Shown piece after piece: positions 26,254 through 36,970 of a stretch of DNA of 64,000 nucleotides (its first letter is position 1; the number at the start of each line of letters is the position of its first letter). The translations under genes and the position numbers were made by a program. A model generated the notes under the pieces. The model searched no databases, had not been told where the DNA came from, and was given only the letters and a program-made list of their open reading frames with translations. Source of the stretch: Lachnospiraceae bacterium (lineage in GTDB: Bacteria > Bacillota > Clostridia > Lachnospirales > Lachnospiraceae); NCBI GenBank assembly GCA_029008035.1, contig JAQXIY010000032.1, positions 1 to 64,000 of the forward strand, written 5' to 3'.

Positions 26254-27449
26254 AGCAAGGATTCCTCCTGAACAAGTTTTTCTCGAATGGTCAAAAATTG
26301 GTTGATGCTCATTTTGGATTCATCATAGAAACCTTTCTGAGACAACTCATTTAGCGTCTGATATATGACCATATCCTGATTCCATGTACTGGACATGGTA
26401 TCTCTATCCAACAACTCAATTTTGGTCACTAAAGTATCGACCATATGTACAATAGCAGATTCCGGCGTTTGTGGCAAACGTATCACACCGCCATATTCCT
26501 CCATAATCTCCATTACATCCGTGGGGAAGCAGTGATTATTGGCCAATTTAAGAGCGTTGTCAATCTCCGGCTCCCCTTCCATTTTGCCAAGGCGATAATA
26601 AAAGCCACCACATGCTGCACAGTCGGCATTGGCGCCAATAGCTGATGCACAAAAAGCCGCCAACTTGGATACACGTCTGGCGTGGCGGTATTCTGCCATA
26701 GAAAACTTCTTGATATCATCTACCAGGGGATATCTCTCATCAATAAATTTAAGGTAATCTATGGTGGCGCTTTCCTTCGTTCTCTCGCTAATCATACTGT
26801 AAAATACAATGATGACAGCACAGTTACACAAACCGTTTAATGTGGCATACAAAAATACCTTGCTATCGATTTCCAGATAGGCAATGTAATAAAATACGAT
26901 AGGCACCAACATATTCACCAAGAAATAAATAATGTAAATATGGAAGGATTCCGCCCTCTGGCGATTGCTAAGAAAGGACGAAAGCAAAATCCCCAGCATA
27001 GCAAGTATGCAATAGCAATAAAAAACATTGACGCTCAATCCGCAGGTTACGCATTGTATGATGATAAAGTAGATGCCGAGGGACAATGCCATGACATCAT
27101 CTAATACTGTTGTAAGCAAAACTCCAATGATCATGACCGGAGCAAAGTAGTCCGGCAGGTAGGAAAAAACAATGGTAAAAACCCAGGCCAGCAACAACAT
27201 GAGAAAGATGGAGCGATAGCTGGTAGCATCTCCTACCGGAAGACGATGCTCCGTTCTCTTTTTCATTAAAGCAATAATCAAAACCAGAAGAAACACCAAA
27301 TTAATCGTCATCAGACATAAAAGTTCATCCAATAACAATTCGGACTGGTATGCCATAAAAGATATGCCCAGCAAAAAAAGAATCACTATGGCCACCACGT
27401 ATCCCAGTCTCTTCTTCGATATATTATTTTCTATTTGTTCCCTTTTCAT
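26250..27449 (-). CDS. PgpH-like membrane protein with degenerate HD domain
   Basis: With the ATG at 27449 (AGGA 8 nt upstream) the protein has 399 residues. It has seven or eight hydrophobic helices (about 14-35, 42-62, 79-97, 103-135, 142-160, 170-192, 198-220) and a cytoplasmic domain from about 245. The position, between phoH and ybeY, and the domain order match PgpH/YqfF, the cyclic di-AMP phosphodiesterase. It differs in two ways. The extracellular N-terminal 7TMR-HDED domain is missing. The HD pair of the YYHDIGK motif is replaced by FYYRLGK (Y285, R286), and the later HHG is absent. Catalysis is therefore unlikely. Confidence 0.78.
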   Translation of the reverse strand: MKREQIENNISKKRLGYVVAIVILFLLGISFMAYQSELLLDELLCLMTINLVFLLVLIIALMKKRTEHRLPVGDATSYRSIFLMLLLAWVFTIVFSYLPDYFAPVMIIGVLLTTVLDDVMALSLGIYFIIIQCVTCGLSVNVFYCYCILAMLGILLSSFLSNRQRAESFHIYIIYFLVNMLVPIVFYYIAYLEIDSKVFLYATLNGLCNCAVIIVFYSMISERTKESATIDYLKFIDERYPLVDDIKKFSMAEYRHARRVSKLAAFCASAIGANADCAACGGFYYRLGKMEGEPEIDNALKLANNHCFPTDVMEIMEEYGGVIRLPQTPESAIVHMVDTLVTKIELLDRDTMSSTWNQDMVIYQTLNELSQKGFYDESKMSINQFLTIREKLVQEESLL

Positions 27450-28440
27450 TTCGTTTTCCTGATTTTTTTGTATTTTTCTGTTGTTCTTTCTTCTCGTATA
27501 TCTCGTAGGCATGGACAATTTTCTGAACCAATGGATGTCGCACCACATCTTGTCCCGTTAGCTTACAAATGGCAATCTCCGGTACATTCTTCAGCACTTC
27601 CATAGCCACATCCAATCCGGATTTGACATCGGCCGGTAAATCCTTCTGGGTGGCATCTCCTGTAATCACTGCTTTAGAGCCAAATCCAATTCGCGTCAAG
27701 AACATTTTCATCTGTGCCGGCGTTGTATTCTGGGCCTCATCCAATATAATAAATGCATTGTCAAGCGTACGACCTCTCATGTAGGCAAGCGGCGCCACTT
27801 CGATTAAGCCCTTCTCCATGTTTCTGGTAAAACTCTCACTGCCCATAATCTGATACAGCGCATCATAGAGTGGTCGCAGATAAGGATCCACCTTACTCTG
27901 CAAGTCACCCGGTAAAAAGCCCAGCTTTTCCCCGGCCTCGATGGCAGGTCTGGTAAGAATAATACGGCTGACCTCCTCACGTTGAAAGGCAGTAATAGCC
28001 ATGGCCATAGCCAGGTAGGTTTTACCTGTACCTGCCGGGCCAATGCCAAAGGTAATCATCTGCTGACGTATGGCATCCACATAATTCTTCTGCCCCAGGG
28101 TTTTGGGTTTTATGGGTTTTCCCATGGTAGTATGTGCAATACAATCATCCTGCAAATCAGCCACGGACCCTTTCTCTAATTCCTTCTCCTCCATTCCAAG
28201 TAAGTATGTTACCTCCTGAGAAGTAATGACAGCACCTTTTTTTGACATCTGCAAAAGTTCCTTCATTACAACAGAAGCACTCTTAATCTGCTCCGGTTCA
28301 CCCATGATTTTTACCACATCATCTCGGACCACAAAAGTTACATTAAGAGTGCGTTCAATCATCTGCACATTGGCATCAAATTGCCCAAATATATTCTCCA
28401 GGTGTTCCACCGGTATATTTAAGATCAGTTCTTCTTTCAT
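27424..28440 (-). CDS. phoH: PhoH-family ATPase
   Basis: PhoH-like (PhoL type) P-loop ATPase, probably acting on RNA. The Walker A GPAGTGKTYLAMA, the RPAIEAGEKLGFLPGDLQSK block, Walker B FIILDEAQN, and ITGDATQKDLP are all present. The 338-residue length is normal. The ATG overlaps the yqfD stop by 4 bp, and the 3' end overlaps the HD-like gene by 26 bp. The order yqfC-yqfD-phoH-HD-ybeY is the classic Firmicute block. Confidence 0.95.
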   Translation of the reverse strand: MKEELILNIPVEHLENIFGQFDANVQMIERTLNVTFVVRDDVVKIMGEPEQIKSASVVMKELLQMSKKGAVITSQEVTYLLGMEEKELEKGSVADLQDDCIAHTTMGKPIKPKTLGQKNYVDAIRQQMITFGIGPAGTGKTYLAMAMAITAFQREEVSRIILTRPAIEAGEKLGFLPGDLQSKVDPYLRPLYDALYQIMGSESFTRNMEKGLIEVAPLAYMRGRTLDNAFIILDEAQNTTPAQMKMFLTRIGFGSKAVITGDATQKDLPADVKSGLDVAMEVLKNVPEIAICKLTGQDVVRHPLVQKIVHAYEIYEKKEQQKNTKKSGKRNEKGTNRK

Positions 28441-29669
28441 AAAGTATCGTTCCTTGTATTTATTACCTCAGGAATTGTGGAAGGTGCGTATTCGGAAGCC
28501 GGATATAAGCAATGCAGTTCCCCGTCCATCACACTCCCATTCTTCCCATAGGATATCATAACATTTTTGTCTGTTATTTGAACACCTTTTTCTGCTAATT
28601 TCTCTATGAAATCCTGACAGAACCGGTTTTGTAACGCCCTGAGTTCATCATTGGTGTAATCCTCATCATAAAAGGTAAACTCCCTCTCTCTTACTATATT
28701 GCGATAGATGGGAAGGGGGATGGTATCCATCAGGTAAACCTGTCGAATGGAGTTCATAGATGTATGTTGTATTTTGCCATAAAGGATGGGGATTACATTA
28801 TATTGGTGTTGCAGGCTGCCATAGTAGATGTAACGCCGTTCTTTACCGGAGTATAGGCGATTCTGATGACGCCTGTTAATCTCATTGTGTATGGAGATTT
28901 TTCCTGTCACGTACACATCAGCATCTGCATCTGCTCCATAATATTTCACAATTTCCGTTCCGCTATCGTTGTAAATAGGAATCCAGCCATACACAAGGGG
29001 ATCACCTTTTTTTACCTTATCTCCCACAGCGACCGCCGCCGTTCCGCGACGAACATAAATGCTTTGGACCGTGCCACGAATGGGAGCTACCAAATCCCGG
29101 TCAATGGTATCCTCCTCCTGCCGTATTTCATCCTCAGGAATCTGCTCCTTAATAGAGATATGCAACGTTGTACCGTGTATGGAAATAGAATTCCATATAA
29201 TTTCCGGAAAATCCTTTAACATCATTTTTTCCAATTCCGGTGGATTTATTCTCTGCTTTTTTATACCTACTCCACAAGTGTTATCCTCCAGATATGTAAT
29301 CAGGCGTTCTTCACTGAGATAGGAATTTCCCACAATCTCAATTCTCCAAATATATTGGGACAAAAGCATTAACACAATGATAGCCGCCACAACACTCCCA
29401 AAGTAAACCACTTTTTTGCGATAACGAAACACCAAAAAAGGTAGTCCATCTCTCTTGACTATCTTTATTTGAGTCCTTGTTTTCCTCAGGGCCTCCTTTG
29501 CCAGAAAAATATCCGATTTGCGCATACAGACTTGTATTTCGTTCCAGTCTCTGTGACAAACATTCCAAACAAGCAACCCTTTGTTACTACAAAGCCGCAA
29601 AAAACGAGGTAATTCATCTCCTCGTAACACAATGGTGACAAATCCCAGCAACCAGTTCCATATCATCAT
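28437..29669 (-). CDS. yqfD: YqfD-family sporulation protein
   Basis: YqfD proteins are membrane proteins of the sporulation programme with an unsettled biochemical role. Visible are a cytoplasmic N-terminal part (residues 1-85), one transmembrane helix (VVYFGSVVAAIIVLMLL, about 90-110), and an extracytoplasmic beta-rich part. That part has a FtsQ/POTRA-like segment IEIVGNSYLSEERL and the motif GTVQSIYVRRGTAAVAVGDKVKKGD. The ATG at 29669 overlaps the yqfC stop by 4 bp; the longer frame uses TTG. Length is 410 aa. Confidence 0.88.
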   Translation of the reverse strand: MMIWNWLLGFVTIVLRGDELPRFLRLCSNKGLLVWNVCHRDWNEIQVCMRKSDIFLAKEALRKTRTQIKIVKRDGLPFLVFRYRKKVVYFGSVVAAIIVLMLLSQYIWRIEIVGNSYLSEERLITYLEDNTCGVGIKKQRINPPELEKMMLKDFPEIIWNSISIHGTTLHISIKEQIPEDEIRQEEDTIDRDLVAPIRGTVQSIYVRRGTAAVAVGDKVKKGDPLVYGWIPIYNDSGTEIVKYYGADADADVYVTGKISIHNEINRRHQNRLYSGKERRYIYYGSLQHQYNVIPILYGKIQHTSMNSIRQVYLMDTIPLPIYRNIVREREFTFYDEDYTNDELRALQNRFCQDFIEKLAEKGVQITDKNVMISYGKNGSVMDGELHCLYPASEYAPSTIPEVINTRNDTL

Positions 29670-29932
29670 ACACAACAATCCTTTACTTCGATTGTCTCAA
29701 TCGCCCCTAAAACTTTCATTTCATCCCGGGTGTAATATGGAATTTGCAATCCTGTGCCCCGCAGCGTAAGTCTCTCTTTTCTCGATTGAATAATCACCAT
29801 TTCATCGTTGTATTCTATAATACCTTTGAAGTTTTCCACCAAGGCACAATGGGTTCCTGTCAGTGTGAGGCGAATGGTTCCCAACAACAAAGGATTCTCT
29901 ATCTCATTGATTGCCAATCGTTTTTCCTTCAT
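29666..29932 (-). CDS. yqfC: YqfC-family sporulation protein
   Basis: The 88-residue YabP/YqfC-family protein has the patterns IRLTLTGTHCALVENFKGII, DEMVIIQSRKERLTLRGTGL, and IPYYTRDEMKVLGAIETIEV. It immediately precedes yqfD, as in Bacillus, where the pair is under sigma-E. The start at 29932 lacks a recognisable Shine-Dalgarno, but no other in-frame start fits the family N-terminus. Confidence 0.88.
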   Translation of the reverse strand: MKEKRLAINEIENPLLLGTIRLTLTGTHCALVENFKGIIEYNDEMVIIQSRKERLTLRGTGLQIPYYTRDEMKVLGAIETIEVKDCCV

Positions 29933-29977
29933 ACTATACTATATGACCCAAAGAAGCCACTAGACCAGAAAACATGC

Positions 29978-30457
29978 CTATTTGTGATAGGGTTCGTTGT
30001 TCATAATGCGAAAACTTCGATATATTTGCTCCAACAATATAACACGCATCAATTGATGCGGAAATGTCATTGCCGAAAAACTCAAAGCCAAATCACTTCG
30101 TTTTTTGATGGACTCATCCAGTCCTAAAGAACCACCAATTACAAATACAATATTACTTTGTCCCATCACTCCCAAATGCTGTAAATGGTTGGATAGTGCC
30201 ACAGAATCCAGCGTTTTCCCCTCAATTTCCAGGGTGATGCAATAATCATTTTCTCTGATGTGTTTTATAATGCGCTCACCCTCTTTGCGCAACACCGCTT
30301 CTATCTCAGCGGAAGATGCATTTTCCTTTGTCTTTTCATCAGCCACTTCGATGATGTGCAACCTGCCATAACGAGAAAGTCGCTTGCTGTATTCAGCTAT
30401 GGCATCCCGATAAAATTTTTCCTTGACTTGTCCCACGCAAAGAATTGTTATATTCAT
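29978..30457 (-). CDS. rlmH: 23S rRNA pseudouridine-1915 methyltransferase RlmH
   Basis: This SPOUT methyltransferase modifies Psi1915 in helix 69 of 23S rRNA. With the ATG at 30457 it is 159 aa, exactly the usual length. The SAM knot is visible as IVFVIGGSLGL, the C-terminal motif is LSFSAMTFPHQLMRVILLEQIYR, and the protein ends in the typical EPYHK. The longer frame (30472) has no spaced ribosome site. It lies 46 nt before yqfC and just after a terminator. Confidence 0.96.
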   Translation of the reverse strand: MNITILCVGQVKEKFYRDAIAEYSKRLSRYGRLHIIEVADEKTKENASSAEIEAVLRKEGERIIKHIRENDYCITLEIEGKTLDSVALSNHLQHLGVMGQSNIVFVIGGSLGLDESIKKRSDLALSFSAMTFPHQLMRVILLEQIYRSFRIMNNEPYHK

Positions 30458-30470
30458 CATATCTCTTACC

Positions 30471-30506
30471 AAAAATAAACAGGCACCACAAACGTAATGC
30501 CTGTTT
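30471..30506 (-). terminator. Rho-independent terminator after the zinc-ribbon/TPR gene
   Basis: On the minus strand AAACAGGCA, a 12-nt loop, TGCCTGTTT, then ATTTTT. It lies right after the stop at 30512 and separates that gene from rlmH. Confidence 0.88.
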
Positions 30507-30511
30507 CATCA

Positions 30512-31648
30512 CTAATTTGCTATGTACTTATAATTACATTGGGTCACATCGCTTTTTTTGCCATGCTTGTCAACCAGAATAAGAGAAAGTATGTGATTAC
30601 CTTCCATCATCTCAAACGGTCCTGTATACTGGGTGGACGACTCACTAGGGGTTGTGCCATCCCAGGTATAATACACCTTAGCGCCCTCGGGAACGTTGAT
30701 GGTAATCATGGTTGGGGTGGTAAAAGTCCCTCCGGCCGGATCCACCTCCGCCATTTCAGGTTCCTCATAAGTAATACGGTACTTATTGGATATCACTTGG
30801 CTGTATTTTCCATCCTCACCCTTGCAAACAGCTTTGATGGTTGTAGTCCCCTCTGTAAGGAGAATGGATTCCTTGTATAATATACCGTTTCCTTTTTTCG
30901 ATGGATCAGAGCCATCATCGGAATAGTATATTTCATTTCCATCTTCCGAAACAAGGGTCAGATTAACATCATCCGAAAACTTACCACCTTTTTCAGAAAA
31001 CTGAGGGGCCACAATCACATTATCCTCAAACAATTTGAGAATCTTTTGGTTGGTGACATCCGCCTGTAATTCATTAAGAGAACTGTAGTCTCCCAAGGTC
31101 AAATACAATGTAATTAAACCCTTATAAGCCGATAGATTGTTGGAATCCTCTTCAATCACCTGCAGATATAACGCTTCGGATTTATCATACTCTTCCAGTC
31201 GAAGATAATCATCTGCCGCAAGTAGTTTGGCTTTGGTCTTCTCTCCATCCTTGCTGATAGCCTTCTCGTAGTAGGTGACAGCTTTTTGATATTCTTCTTT
31301 CTTGTCCAAGGCTAAGCCTTTATTTACATAGTGGCCATAAGATGTCTGGAACATTACGGTGCCGATGATTCCCACGGCAATTAAGACGATTCCCACAATG
31401 ATACCAATGCGAAATCTCATATCATTCCATATGTTTTTAGGCTTATCAGATTTTGATTGTTGCCGGCGAGCTTCCTCTGCATTCTGCTTATGCCCAGCTG
31501 CCTCTTCTTTTTTCTTTTCATCCAGAATGGAGACCAAAAAGTCATCCTCCAGAATATTATAATCCGGGACGATTTGTGCCGGCTCACCGCAACTTTCGCA
31601 ATATACACTGCCCACACGAATCTCTGCGCCACATTTACTACACTTCAT
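30512..31648 (-). CDS. Zinc-ribbon, TPR and chitobiase-C-like repeat membrane protein
   Basis: The 378-residue protein starts with a zinc ribbon (CSKCG, then CESCG). A charged linker (residues 40-75) leads to one transmembrane helix (about 80-103), then two TPR-like units (KGLALDKKEEYQKAVTYYEKAI and AKLLAADDYLRLEEYDKSEALYLQVI). The C-terminal half has two repeats with the pattern YYSDDGSDP and YYTWDGTTPSES, as in chitobiase/hexosaminidase C-terminal (CHB_HEX_C) modules. I chose ATG 31648 (GGGGAT upstream), as it starts the zinc ribbon and clears the folD stop. Such proteins are frequent in Clostridia; the function is not known. Confidence 0.8.
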   Translation of the reverse strand: MKCSKCGAEIRVGSVYCESCGEPAQIVPDYNILEDDFLVSILDEKKKEEAAGHKQNAEEARRQQSKSDKPKNIWNDMRFRIGIIVGIVLIAVGIIGTVMFQTSYGHYVNKGLALDKKEEYQKAVTYYEKAISKDGEKTKAKLLAADDYLRLEEYDKSEALYLQVIEEDSNNLSAYKGLITLYLTLGDYSSLNELQADVTNQKILKLFEDNVIVAPQFSEKGGKFSDDVNLTLVSEDGNEIYYSDDGSDPSKKGNGILYKESILLTEGTTTIKAVCKGEDGKYSQVISNKYRITYEEPEMAEVDPAGGTFTTPTMITINVPEGAKVYYTWDGTTPSESSTQYTGPFEMMEGNHILSLILVDKHGKKSDVTQCNYKYIAN

Positions 31649-31659
31649 ATCATTATCCC

Positions 31660-32508
31660 CTATTCGTTTGTCATGTTGGCTGATGCAACACAATTATACA
31701 TCAGCATAGCAATGGTCATAGGGCCAACACCTCCCGGTACAGGAGTGATAGCGGAACACTTCGGCGCCACGTCGTCATAATCCACATCTCCGCAAAGTTT
31801 GTTGTTCTCGTCTCGATGCATGCCCACATCAATGACAACTGCTCCATCCTTGACATAGTCTGCGGTAACGAACTTTCTCTTACCCATGGCAACAATCAAA
31901 ATATCTGCCTCTCTTGTTACGGAGGACAAATCCTTTGTTCTGGAATGTGTTACGGTGACAGTCGCGTTCTCCCGCAGCATAAGCAGAGCCATTGGCTTAC
32001 CCACAATATTGCTTCGGCCAATAATAACGCAGTTTTTTCCTTCCATAGGGATATTGCTTCTCTTCAAAAGCTGAATAATACCCGCCGGTGTACAGGATAC
32101 AAATCCCGGCAAGCCAATGGAAAGAGCTCCCACACTCTGAGGATGAAATCCATCTACATCTTTGGCAGGGTCAATGGCTTTGATAATCTTATCCTCATCC
32201 ATATGTTTTGGCAATGGTAATTGAACCAGAATACCGTTGACATCATTTTTCCCATTCAGTTCCTGAATAAGAGTCAACAACTCCTCTTCCGTGGTTGTCT
32301 CCGGCAATTCATAGGACAAAGACTCGATTCCAATATATTCACAAGCCTTCTTTTTGTTGCGAACATAAACACAGGATGCAGGGTCTTCTCCAACCAAAAT
32401 CACTGCAAGAGATACTTTCTTCCCCTGCTCCTTCAACAGCCGAACCTGTTCCCTTAATTCGTCTTTGATATCCTGGGATATCTTTTTTCCATCAATTATC
32501 GTCGGCAT
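31660..32508 (-). CDS. folD: Bifunctional methylenetetrahydrofolate dehydrogenase/cyclohydrolase FolD
   Basis: FolD interconverts methylene-, methenyl- and formyl-tetrahydrofolate. The catalytic lysine motif is YVRNKKKACE (residue about 53). The NADP-binding GRSNIVGKPMALLML is about 164, and the C-terminal PVPGGVGPMTIAMLMYN is typical. The length of 282 aa is normal. It lies 10 nt after fhs, the next enzyme of the same one-carbon branch. Confidence 0.97.
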   Translation of the reverse strand: MPTIIDGKKISQDIKDELREQVRLLKEQGKKVSLAVILVGEDPASCVYVRNKKKACEYIGIESLSYELPETTTEEELLTLIQELNGKNDVNGILVQLPLPKHMDEDKIIKAIDPAKDVDGFHPQSVGALSIGLPGFVSCTPAGIIQLLKRSNIPMEGKNCVIIGRSNIVGKPMALLMLRENATVTVTHSRTKDLSSVTREADILIVAMGKRKFVTADYVKDGAVVIDVGMHRDENNKLCGDVDYDDVAPKCSAITPVPGGVGPMTIAMLMYNCVASANMTNE

Positions 32509-32518
32509 AGCACTCCTC

Positions 32519-34189
32519 CTAGAACAAACCTGTAATTACACCTTCATCACTTACATCAATGCCGTATGCGGCCGGCTGCTTTGGAAGTCCGGGCATCGTC
32601 ATAATAGAACCGGTCACTGCAACCACAAAACCTGCACCGGCAGAAACATATACCTCACGTACATTCACCTCAAAATCCTTCGGACGGCCAAGTTTTGTAG
32701 CATCATCGGAAAGAGAATACTGCGTCTTAGCCATACAAACAGGGAAATCGCCCATGCCAAGAGCTGTGATGCGGTCCAGTTCCTTCTTGGCAGCAGGGGA
32801 ATATGTCACTCCTGAAGCACCATAAATCTCCTTGGCAACCGTCTCAATCTTATCAGTTAAAGACATCTCATCCGGATAAATAGGTGCAAAATTACTCTCT
32901 TTGTTATCCAGCACATCCAACACTGCATTAGCAAGTTCTATTCCGCCTTCGCCTCCCTTTTCCCATACTTCAGAAAGTGCGAATTCACAGCCTCTGTCCT
33001 GACAGAATCTGCGGACAAATTCTGTCTCAGCTTGTGTATCTGTAACGAAAGAATTCAAGGTAACCACAACGGGCACACCATACTTCTGTAGGTTTTCAAT
33101 ATGCTTCTCCAGGTTCACAATCCCCTTTTCCAAAGCATCCAAATTCTCCACGGTCAATTCCGCTTTTGGAACACCACCGTTATATTTCAGAGCGCGAATG
33201 GTTGCAACTAAAACAACAGCATCCGGCTTCAGACCTGCCTTACGGCACTTAATATCAAAGAACTTCTCTGCGCCAAGATCTGCGCCAAAACCTGCCTCTG
33301 TCACTACAATATCGGCCAGTTTCAAAGCCATCTTCGTAGCACGCACACTGTTACATCCATGAGCAATATTAGCAAATGGTCCGCCGTGTACCAGTGCAGG
33401 TGTATGCTCCAGTGTCTGAATCAAGTTAGGCTTCAATGCATCCTTCAAAAGAGCTGCCATAGCTCCTGTTGCCTGCAAATCGTCGGCAGTAACCGGCTTT
33501 CCATCAAAGCTGTAAGCCACAATAATTCGGCCAAGACGCTTTTTCAGGTCTGCCATATCATCTGCCAGGCAGAGAATGGCCATAATTTCTGATGCCACTG
33601 TAATCACGAAATGGTCCTCCCGAACCATACCGTCCATTTTATTTCCAAGACCTACAACCACATTTCGAAGAACTCTGTCGTTCATATCCAGACAACGTTT
33701 CCAAACAACCTGTCTGGGATCAATGCCAAGTTCATTGCCCTGCTGAATATGATTATCCAAAATTGCAGCGAGAAGATTGTTTGCAGATGTGATGGCGTGA
33801 AAGTCTCCTGTAAAATGGAGATTCAAATCTTCCATAGGTACAACCTGCGCATACCCGCCTCCGGCAGCCCCACCTTTGATACCAAAGCATGGTCCCAAAG
33901 AGGGCTCACGCAATGCCAAAATAGCATTCTTGTTCAACTTACCTAGCGCCTGCCCAAGACCTACACTTGTTGTTGTCTTCCCCTCACCTGCCGGTGTTGG
34001 ATTAATGGCAGTGACCAAAACAAGCTTTCCGTCCTTTTCCTTAGAAAGACGCTGCATACATTCGTCTGAGAGTTTTGCTTTATACTTACCGTATAGTTCC
34101 AAATCATCTTGACTCAGATTAATTTTCGCAGCAATTTCTTGGATTGGTAACATTGTTGCTTCCTGTGCAATTTGAATATCAGTTTTCAT
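32519..34189 (-). CDS. fhs: Formate-tetrahydrofolate ligase
   Basis: It makes 10-formyl-tetrahydrofolate from formate with ATP, feeding purine and one-carbon metabolism; in acetogens it serves the methyl branch of the Wood-Ljungdahl pathway. The ATP loop [14 protein letters not shown], the [14 protein letters not shown] block, and [16 protein letters not shown] are clear. With the ATG at 34189 (AAGGAG 6 nt upstream) it is 556 aa, the canonical size. The gene follows ftsK by 13 nt. Confidence 0.97.
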   Translation of the reverse strand: MKTDIQIAQEATMLPIQEIAAKINLSQDDLELYGKYKAKLSDECMQRLSKEKDGKLVLVTAINPTPAGEGKTTTSVGLGQALGKLNKNAILALREPSLGPCFGIKGGAAGGGYAQVVPMEDLNLHFTGDFHAITSANNLLAAILDNHIQQGNELGIDPRQVVWKRCLDMNDRVLRNVVVGLGNKMDGMVREDHFVITVASEIMAILCLADDMADLKKRLGRIIVAYSFDGKPVTADDLQATGAMAALLKDALKPNLIQTLEHTPALVHGGPFANIAHGCNSVRATKMALKLADIVVTEAGFGADLGAEKFFDIKCRKAGLKPDAVVLVATIRALKYNGGVPKAELTVENLDALEKGIVNLEKHIENLQKYGVPVVVTLNSFVTDTQAETEFVRRFCQDRGCEFALSEVWEKGGEGGIELANAVLDVLDNKESNFAPIYPDEMSLTDKIETVAKEIYGASGVTYSPAAKKELDRITALGMGDFPVCMAKTQYSLSDDATKLGRPKDFEVNVREVYVSAGAGFVVAVTGSIMTMPGLPKQPAAYGIDVSDEGVITGLF

Positions 34190-34202
34190 CTTTTTCTCCT
34201 TA

Positions 34203-36833
34203 TTAAAAATCTTCACTTACAGGGTACTCTTCTTCCACCGTGGCAGATGCCGGACCGTTGGGATTGAGATATTGCTCAAACTCAGCCTCGCTCATCATGA
34301 CTGACCTTGGTTTTGTTCCAACTTCCGGTCCGACTACACCAGCCTCTTCCAGTTGATCCATAATTCGTGCCGCCCGATTGAATCCAATCTTAAAATAGCG
34401 TTGCAGCATTCCGATGGAGCCTTTTTCCTTGCTGATAATCAGTCTTCCCGCATCAGGGAAATAGGAGTCAACCGTCTCTTCAAAACCGCTTCCTCCTCCA
34501 ATGGTACCAGTGGCTGTATTTGCATCTCCACCGGCGTCAATCAGTTGCGTTACCTTATCGTCATAAACAACATTCTCGTTGTTACCCTTGATATAATCCA
34601 CCACCTTCTGCACTTCAGAATCCGAGACAAAGGCTCCCTGGACGCGAAGGGGTTTGGTGTATCCCTGGGGATAATAGAGCATATCGCCGTTACCCAAAAG
34701 TTTTTCCGCTCCAAACATATCTAAAATGGTGCGGGAGTCCACACCACTGTTCACAGCAAAAGCAATTCGAGAAGGCATATTCGCCTTTATCAGACCGGTG
34801 ACCACATCCACGGAAGGCCTCTGGGTGGCAAGAATTAAGTAAATCCCGGCAGCTCTTGCCTTCTGCGCCAGGCGGCAAATGGATTCCTCCACTTCCTTAG
34901 CTGCCACCATCATCAAATCTGCCAACTCATCTACAATGACAACCATCTCCGGCATCTTTTCAAATTCACCTAATTCACCGTTGGAATTGATAGGCATTTT
35001 ATAATTGTTTGCAACGAGCTTCTGGTTGTAGGACTTAATGTCTCTCACTCCTGCATCGGCGAACTTCTGATAACGATCATCCATCTCCATCACTGCCCAA
35101 TGAAGCGCTCCGGCTGCTTTCTTAGGCTCTGTAACCACAGGAATCAACAGATGTGGTATACCATTATAAATGCTAAGTTCCACCACCTTGGGATCAATCA
35201 TGATAAATTTTACCTCATCCGGCGTAGCTTTGTATAAGATACTCATAATGATGGTATTGATACAAACGGACTTACCGGAGCCGGTGGTTCCTGCAATCAA
35301 AAGATGGGGCATCTTGGCAATGTTGGCTGTAATGACATTCCCCGCAATATCCCGACCGGCACAAAAAGTGACTTTGGATTCACTGGCTTTAAACTCCTTC
35401 GATGCAGCAAGTTCCTCAAAGGAGACCATCACCTTATCTTTGTTTGGCACTTCGATACCCACTGCAGCTTTTCCGGGAATGGGAGCCTCAATTCTGATAT
35501 CTGTCACTGCCAAATTCAACTTAATGTCATCTGCCAGGTTGGTGATACGATTCACGCGAACCCCCACTTCCGGCAATAATTCATAGCGGGTCACCGTAGG
35601 TCCGCAGGTGACATCGGTAACCTCCACATTGATACCAAAATTACGCAGCGTCTGCTCCAATTTATCCGCTGTGCCCTCCAATTCTTCTTTGGAATTTGGA
35701 TTGGAGCCTGCAGGCTTTTTCGTAAGTAAGGACAAAGGCGGGAAAGCATACTTAGCAGTCCTCTTTTGTCTCTCCTTTACCACCTCACTTGCCACCACAT
35801 TGGCGTTATCTATCATCTCTCGGGTGCTGGCTGCCGTCTTTCTCGCTCTTCTCTGCTCCTGCCTCTCAGGAATTTCTTCTGCCTCCGTCACAGCCGGTGT
35901 ATTTTGTGGCATAATCTCTGAAGGTGTATCCGGGGTAGCCATGCTGATAATGCGGGAGGGTTTCTTCTTCTCCCCCTTGGAAGAAAGCGATACACGATTC
36001 ACCTTCTTCACATTCAATTGTTCATCCGGAGACATATGTACCTCATTCAACTCATCAGAGCTCAATTCCTTTGGCATCTCAGAAGCCGACACTGAGGTGT
36101 CAAAGGCAACACCGGAAATCTTGCGATTTCTGCGAGGTCCTTCGCTTACAGCGGCAGCCTTCTGCTGCCTTGCCTTATCCTCCTCAATCCGAGCCAATCT
36201 CGCATCGCGATTCTCATTGGGATCCACTGATTTTCTTCGATTCCGTCTGGCACGCTCTGCAGAGTGAAGCAATGATTTCTCCGTCACCAAAATAAAACAT
36301 ATAATGAGCAGAACCAGTGTAATCACATAGGCACTAATCAAACCAAATCCCTCTACAAGTGCCTTGGCAAGGAAACCGCCTATAAATCCACCCCCGGCTT
36401 TGTTCTCCCTGCCAAAGTAAAAAGCTTGTACCCCTCCGGAGGTATTGCCGCCGTGAGCTATCAGTTCCACTAAAACACTTAGTAGTATAACAAAAACAAT
36501 TCCCGCAACCAGTTTCACAACAGCAACCCGGTTGCCGGAATTTGAAATCGCAAAAAACACACCAATCAAAAGGAGTATCGGAAATAAATACGCAACAATG
36601 CCAAACACGCCAAAGAAGAAACCACTAACAGCGTTGCCCACAACACCGCCTATTCCTAAATTACTCACAAAAAGCAAAACACAAATAGCCAACATCATCC
36701 ACAAAACAATCTCTTTTATGGATTCCATCTTGGCTACATCAATCACTTTTGCATCTACGGAAACATTCTTTGTTTTTCCCTTGGTGGAAGTCTTTTTATT
36801 CTTAGTATTTGAAGTCTTTCTCTTTTCCGCCAT
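34203..36833 (-). CDS. ftsK: FtsK/SpoIIIE DNA translocase
   Basis: This septal DNA pump is 876 aa. It has four hydrophobic helices (about 38-190), a long charged linker (about 195-370), and the motor. Walker A is [13 protein letters not shown], Walker B region [12 protein letters not shown], and the RGG-like [20 protein letters not shown]. The C-terminal winged-helix gamma domain, which reads KOPS/SRS polarity sites, is seen in [21 protein letters not shown]. It could be SpoIIIE or FtsK; the sequence alone does not decide. Confidence 0.95.
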   Translation of the reverse strand: MAEKRKTSNTKNKKTSTKGKTKNVSVDAKVIDVAKMESIKEIVLWMMLAICVLLFVSNLGIGGVVGNAVSGFFFGVFGIVAYLFPILLLIGVFFAISNSGNRVAVVKLVAGIVFVILLSVLVELIAHGGNTSGGVQAFYFGRENKAGGGFIGGFLAKALVEGFGLISAYVITLVLLIICFILVTEKSLLHSAERARRNRRKSVDPNENRDARLARIEEDKARQQKAAAVSEGPRRNRKISGVAFDTSVSASEMPKELSSDELNEVHMSPDEQLNVKKVNRVSLSSKGEKKKPSRIISMATPDTPSEIMPQNTPAVTEAEEIPERQEQRRARKTAASTREMIDNANVVASEVVKERQKRTAKYAFPPLSLLTKKPAGSNPNSKEELEGTADKLEQTLRNFGINVEVTDVTCGPTVTRYELLPEVGVRVNRITNLADDIKLNLAVTDIRIEAPIPGKAAVGIEVPNKDKVMVSFEELAASKEFKASESKVTFCAGRDIAGNVITANIAKMPHLLIAGTTGSGKSVCINTIIMSILYKATPDEVKFIMIDPKVVELSIYNGIPHLLIPVVTEPKKAAGALHWAVMEMDDRYQKFADAGVRDIKSYNQKLVANNYKMPINSNGELGEFEKMPEMVVIVDELADLMMVAAKEVEESICRLAQKARAAGIYLILATQRPSVDVVTGLIKANMPSRIAFAVNSGVDSRTILDMFGAEKLLGNGDMLYYPQGYTKPLRVQGAFVSDSEVQKVVDYIKGNNENVVYDDKVTQLIDAGGDANTATGTIGGGSGFEETVDSYFPDAGRLIISKEKGSIGMLQRYFKIGFNRAARIMDQLEEAGVVGPEVGTKPRSVMMSEAEFEQYLNPNGPASATVEEEYPVSEDF

Positions 36834-36868
36834 GACTGCTTCCTTTACATCAATAATTCAACTTTTTT

Positions 36869-36897
36869 ATTCTATCACATTTTACTCTATGTGTCAT
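36869..36897 (-). promoter_or_regulatory. Promoter upstream of ftsK
   Basis: -35 ATGACA (36897-36892), 17-nt spacer, -10 TAGAAT (36874-36869), 35 nt before the ftsK ATG. It probably also serves fhs and folD. Confidence 0.65.
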
Positions 36898-36970
36898 TAT
36901 CACATTTTATCAGAGAAAGGGAGTTTTAGCCCGGGGAAATATAAGCAATTTGTTCAAAATAAACTGATAT

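Noticed and set aside
29930-29946. Sigma-E-like -10 (CATATAGT) just before yqfC
   Set aside because: It lies about 6 nt from the start codon, so it would give a leaderless transcript, and no -35 match was found at the right distance.
35608-36267. 219-codon open frame on the plus strand
   Set aside because: It is antisense to the ftsK linker, with no ribosome site, and reflects codon usage of ftsK.
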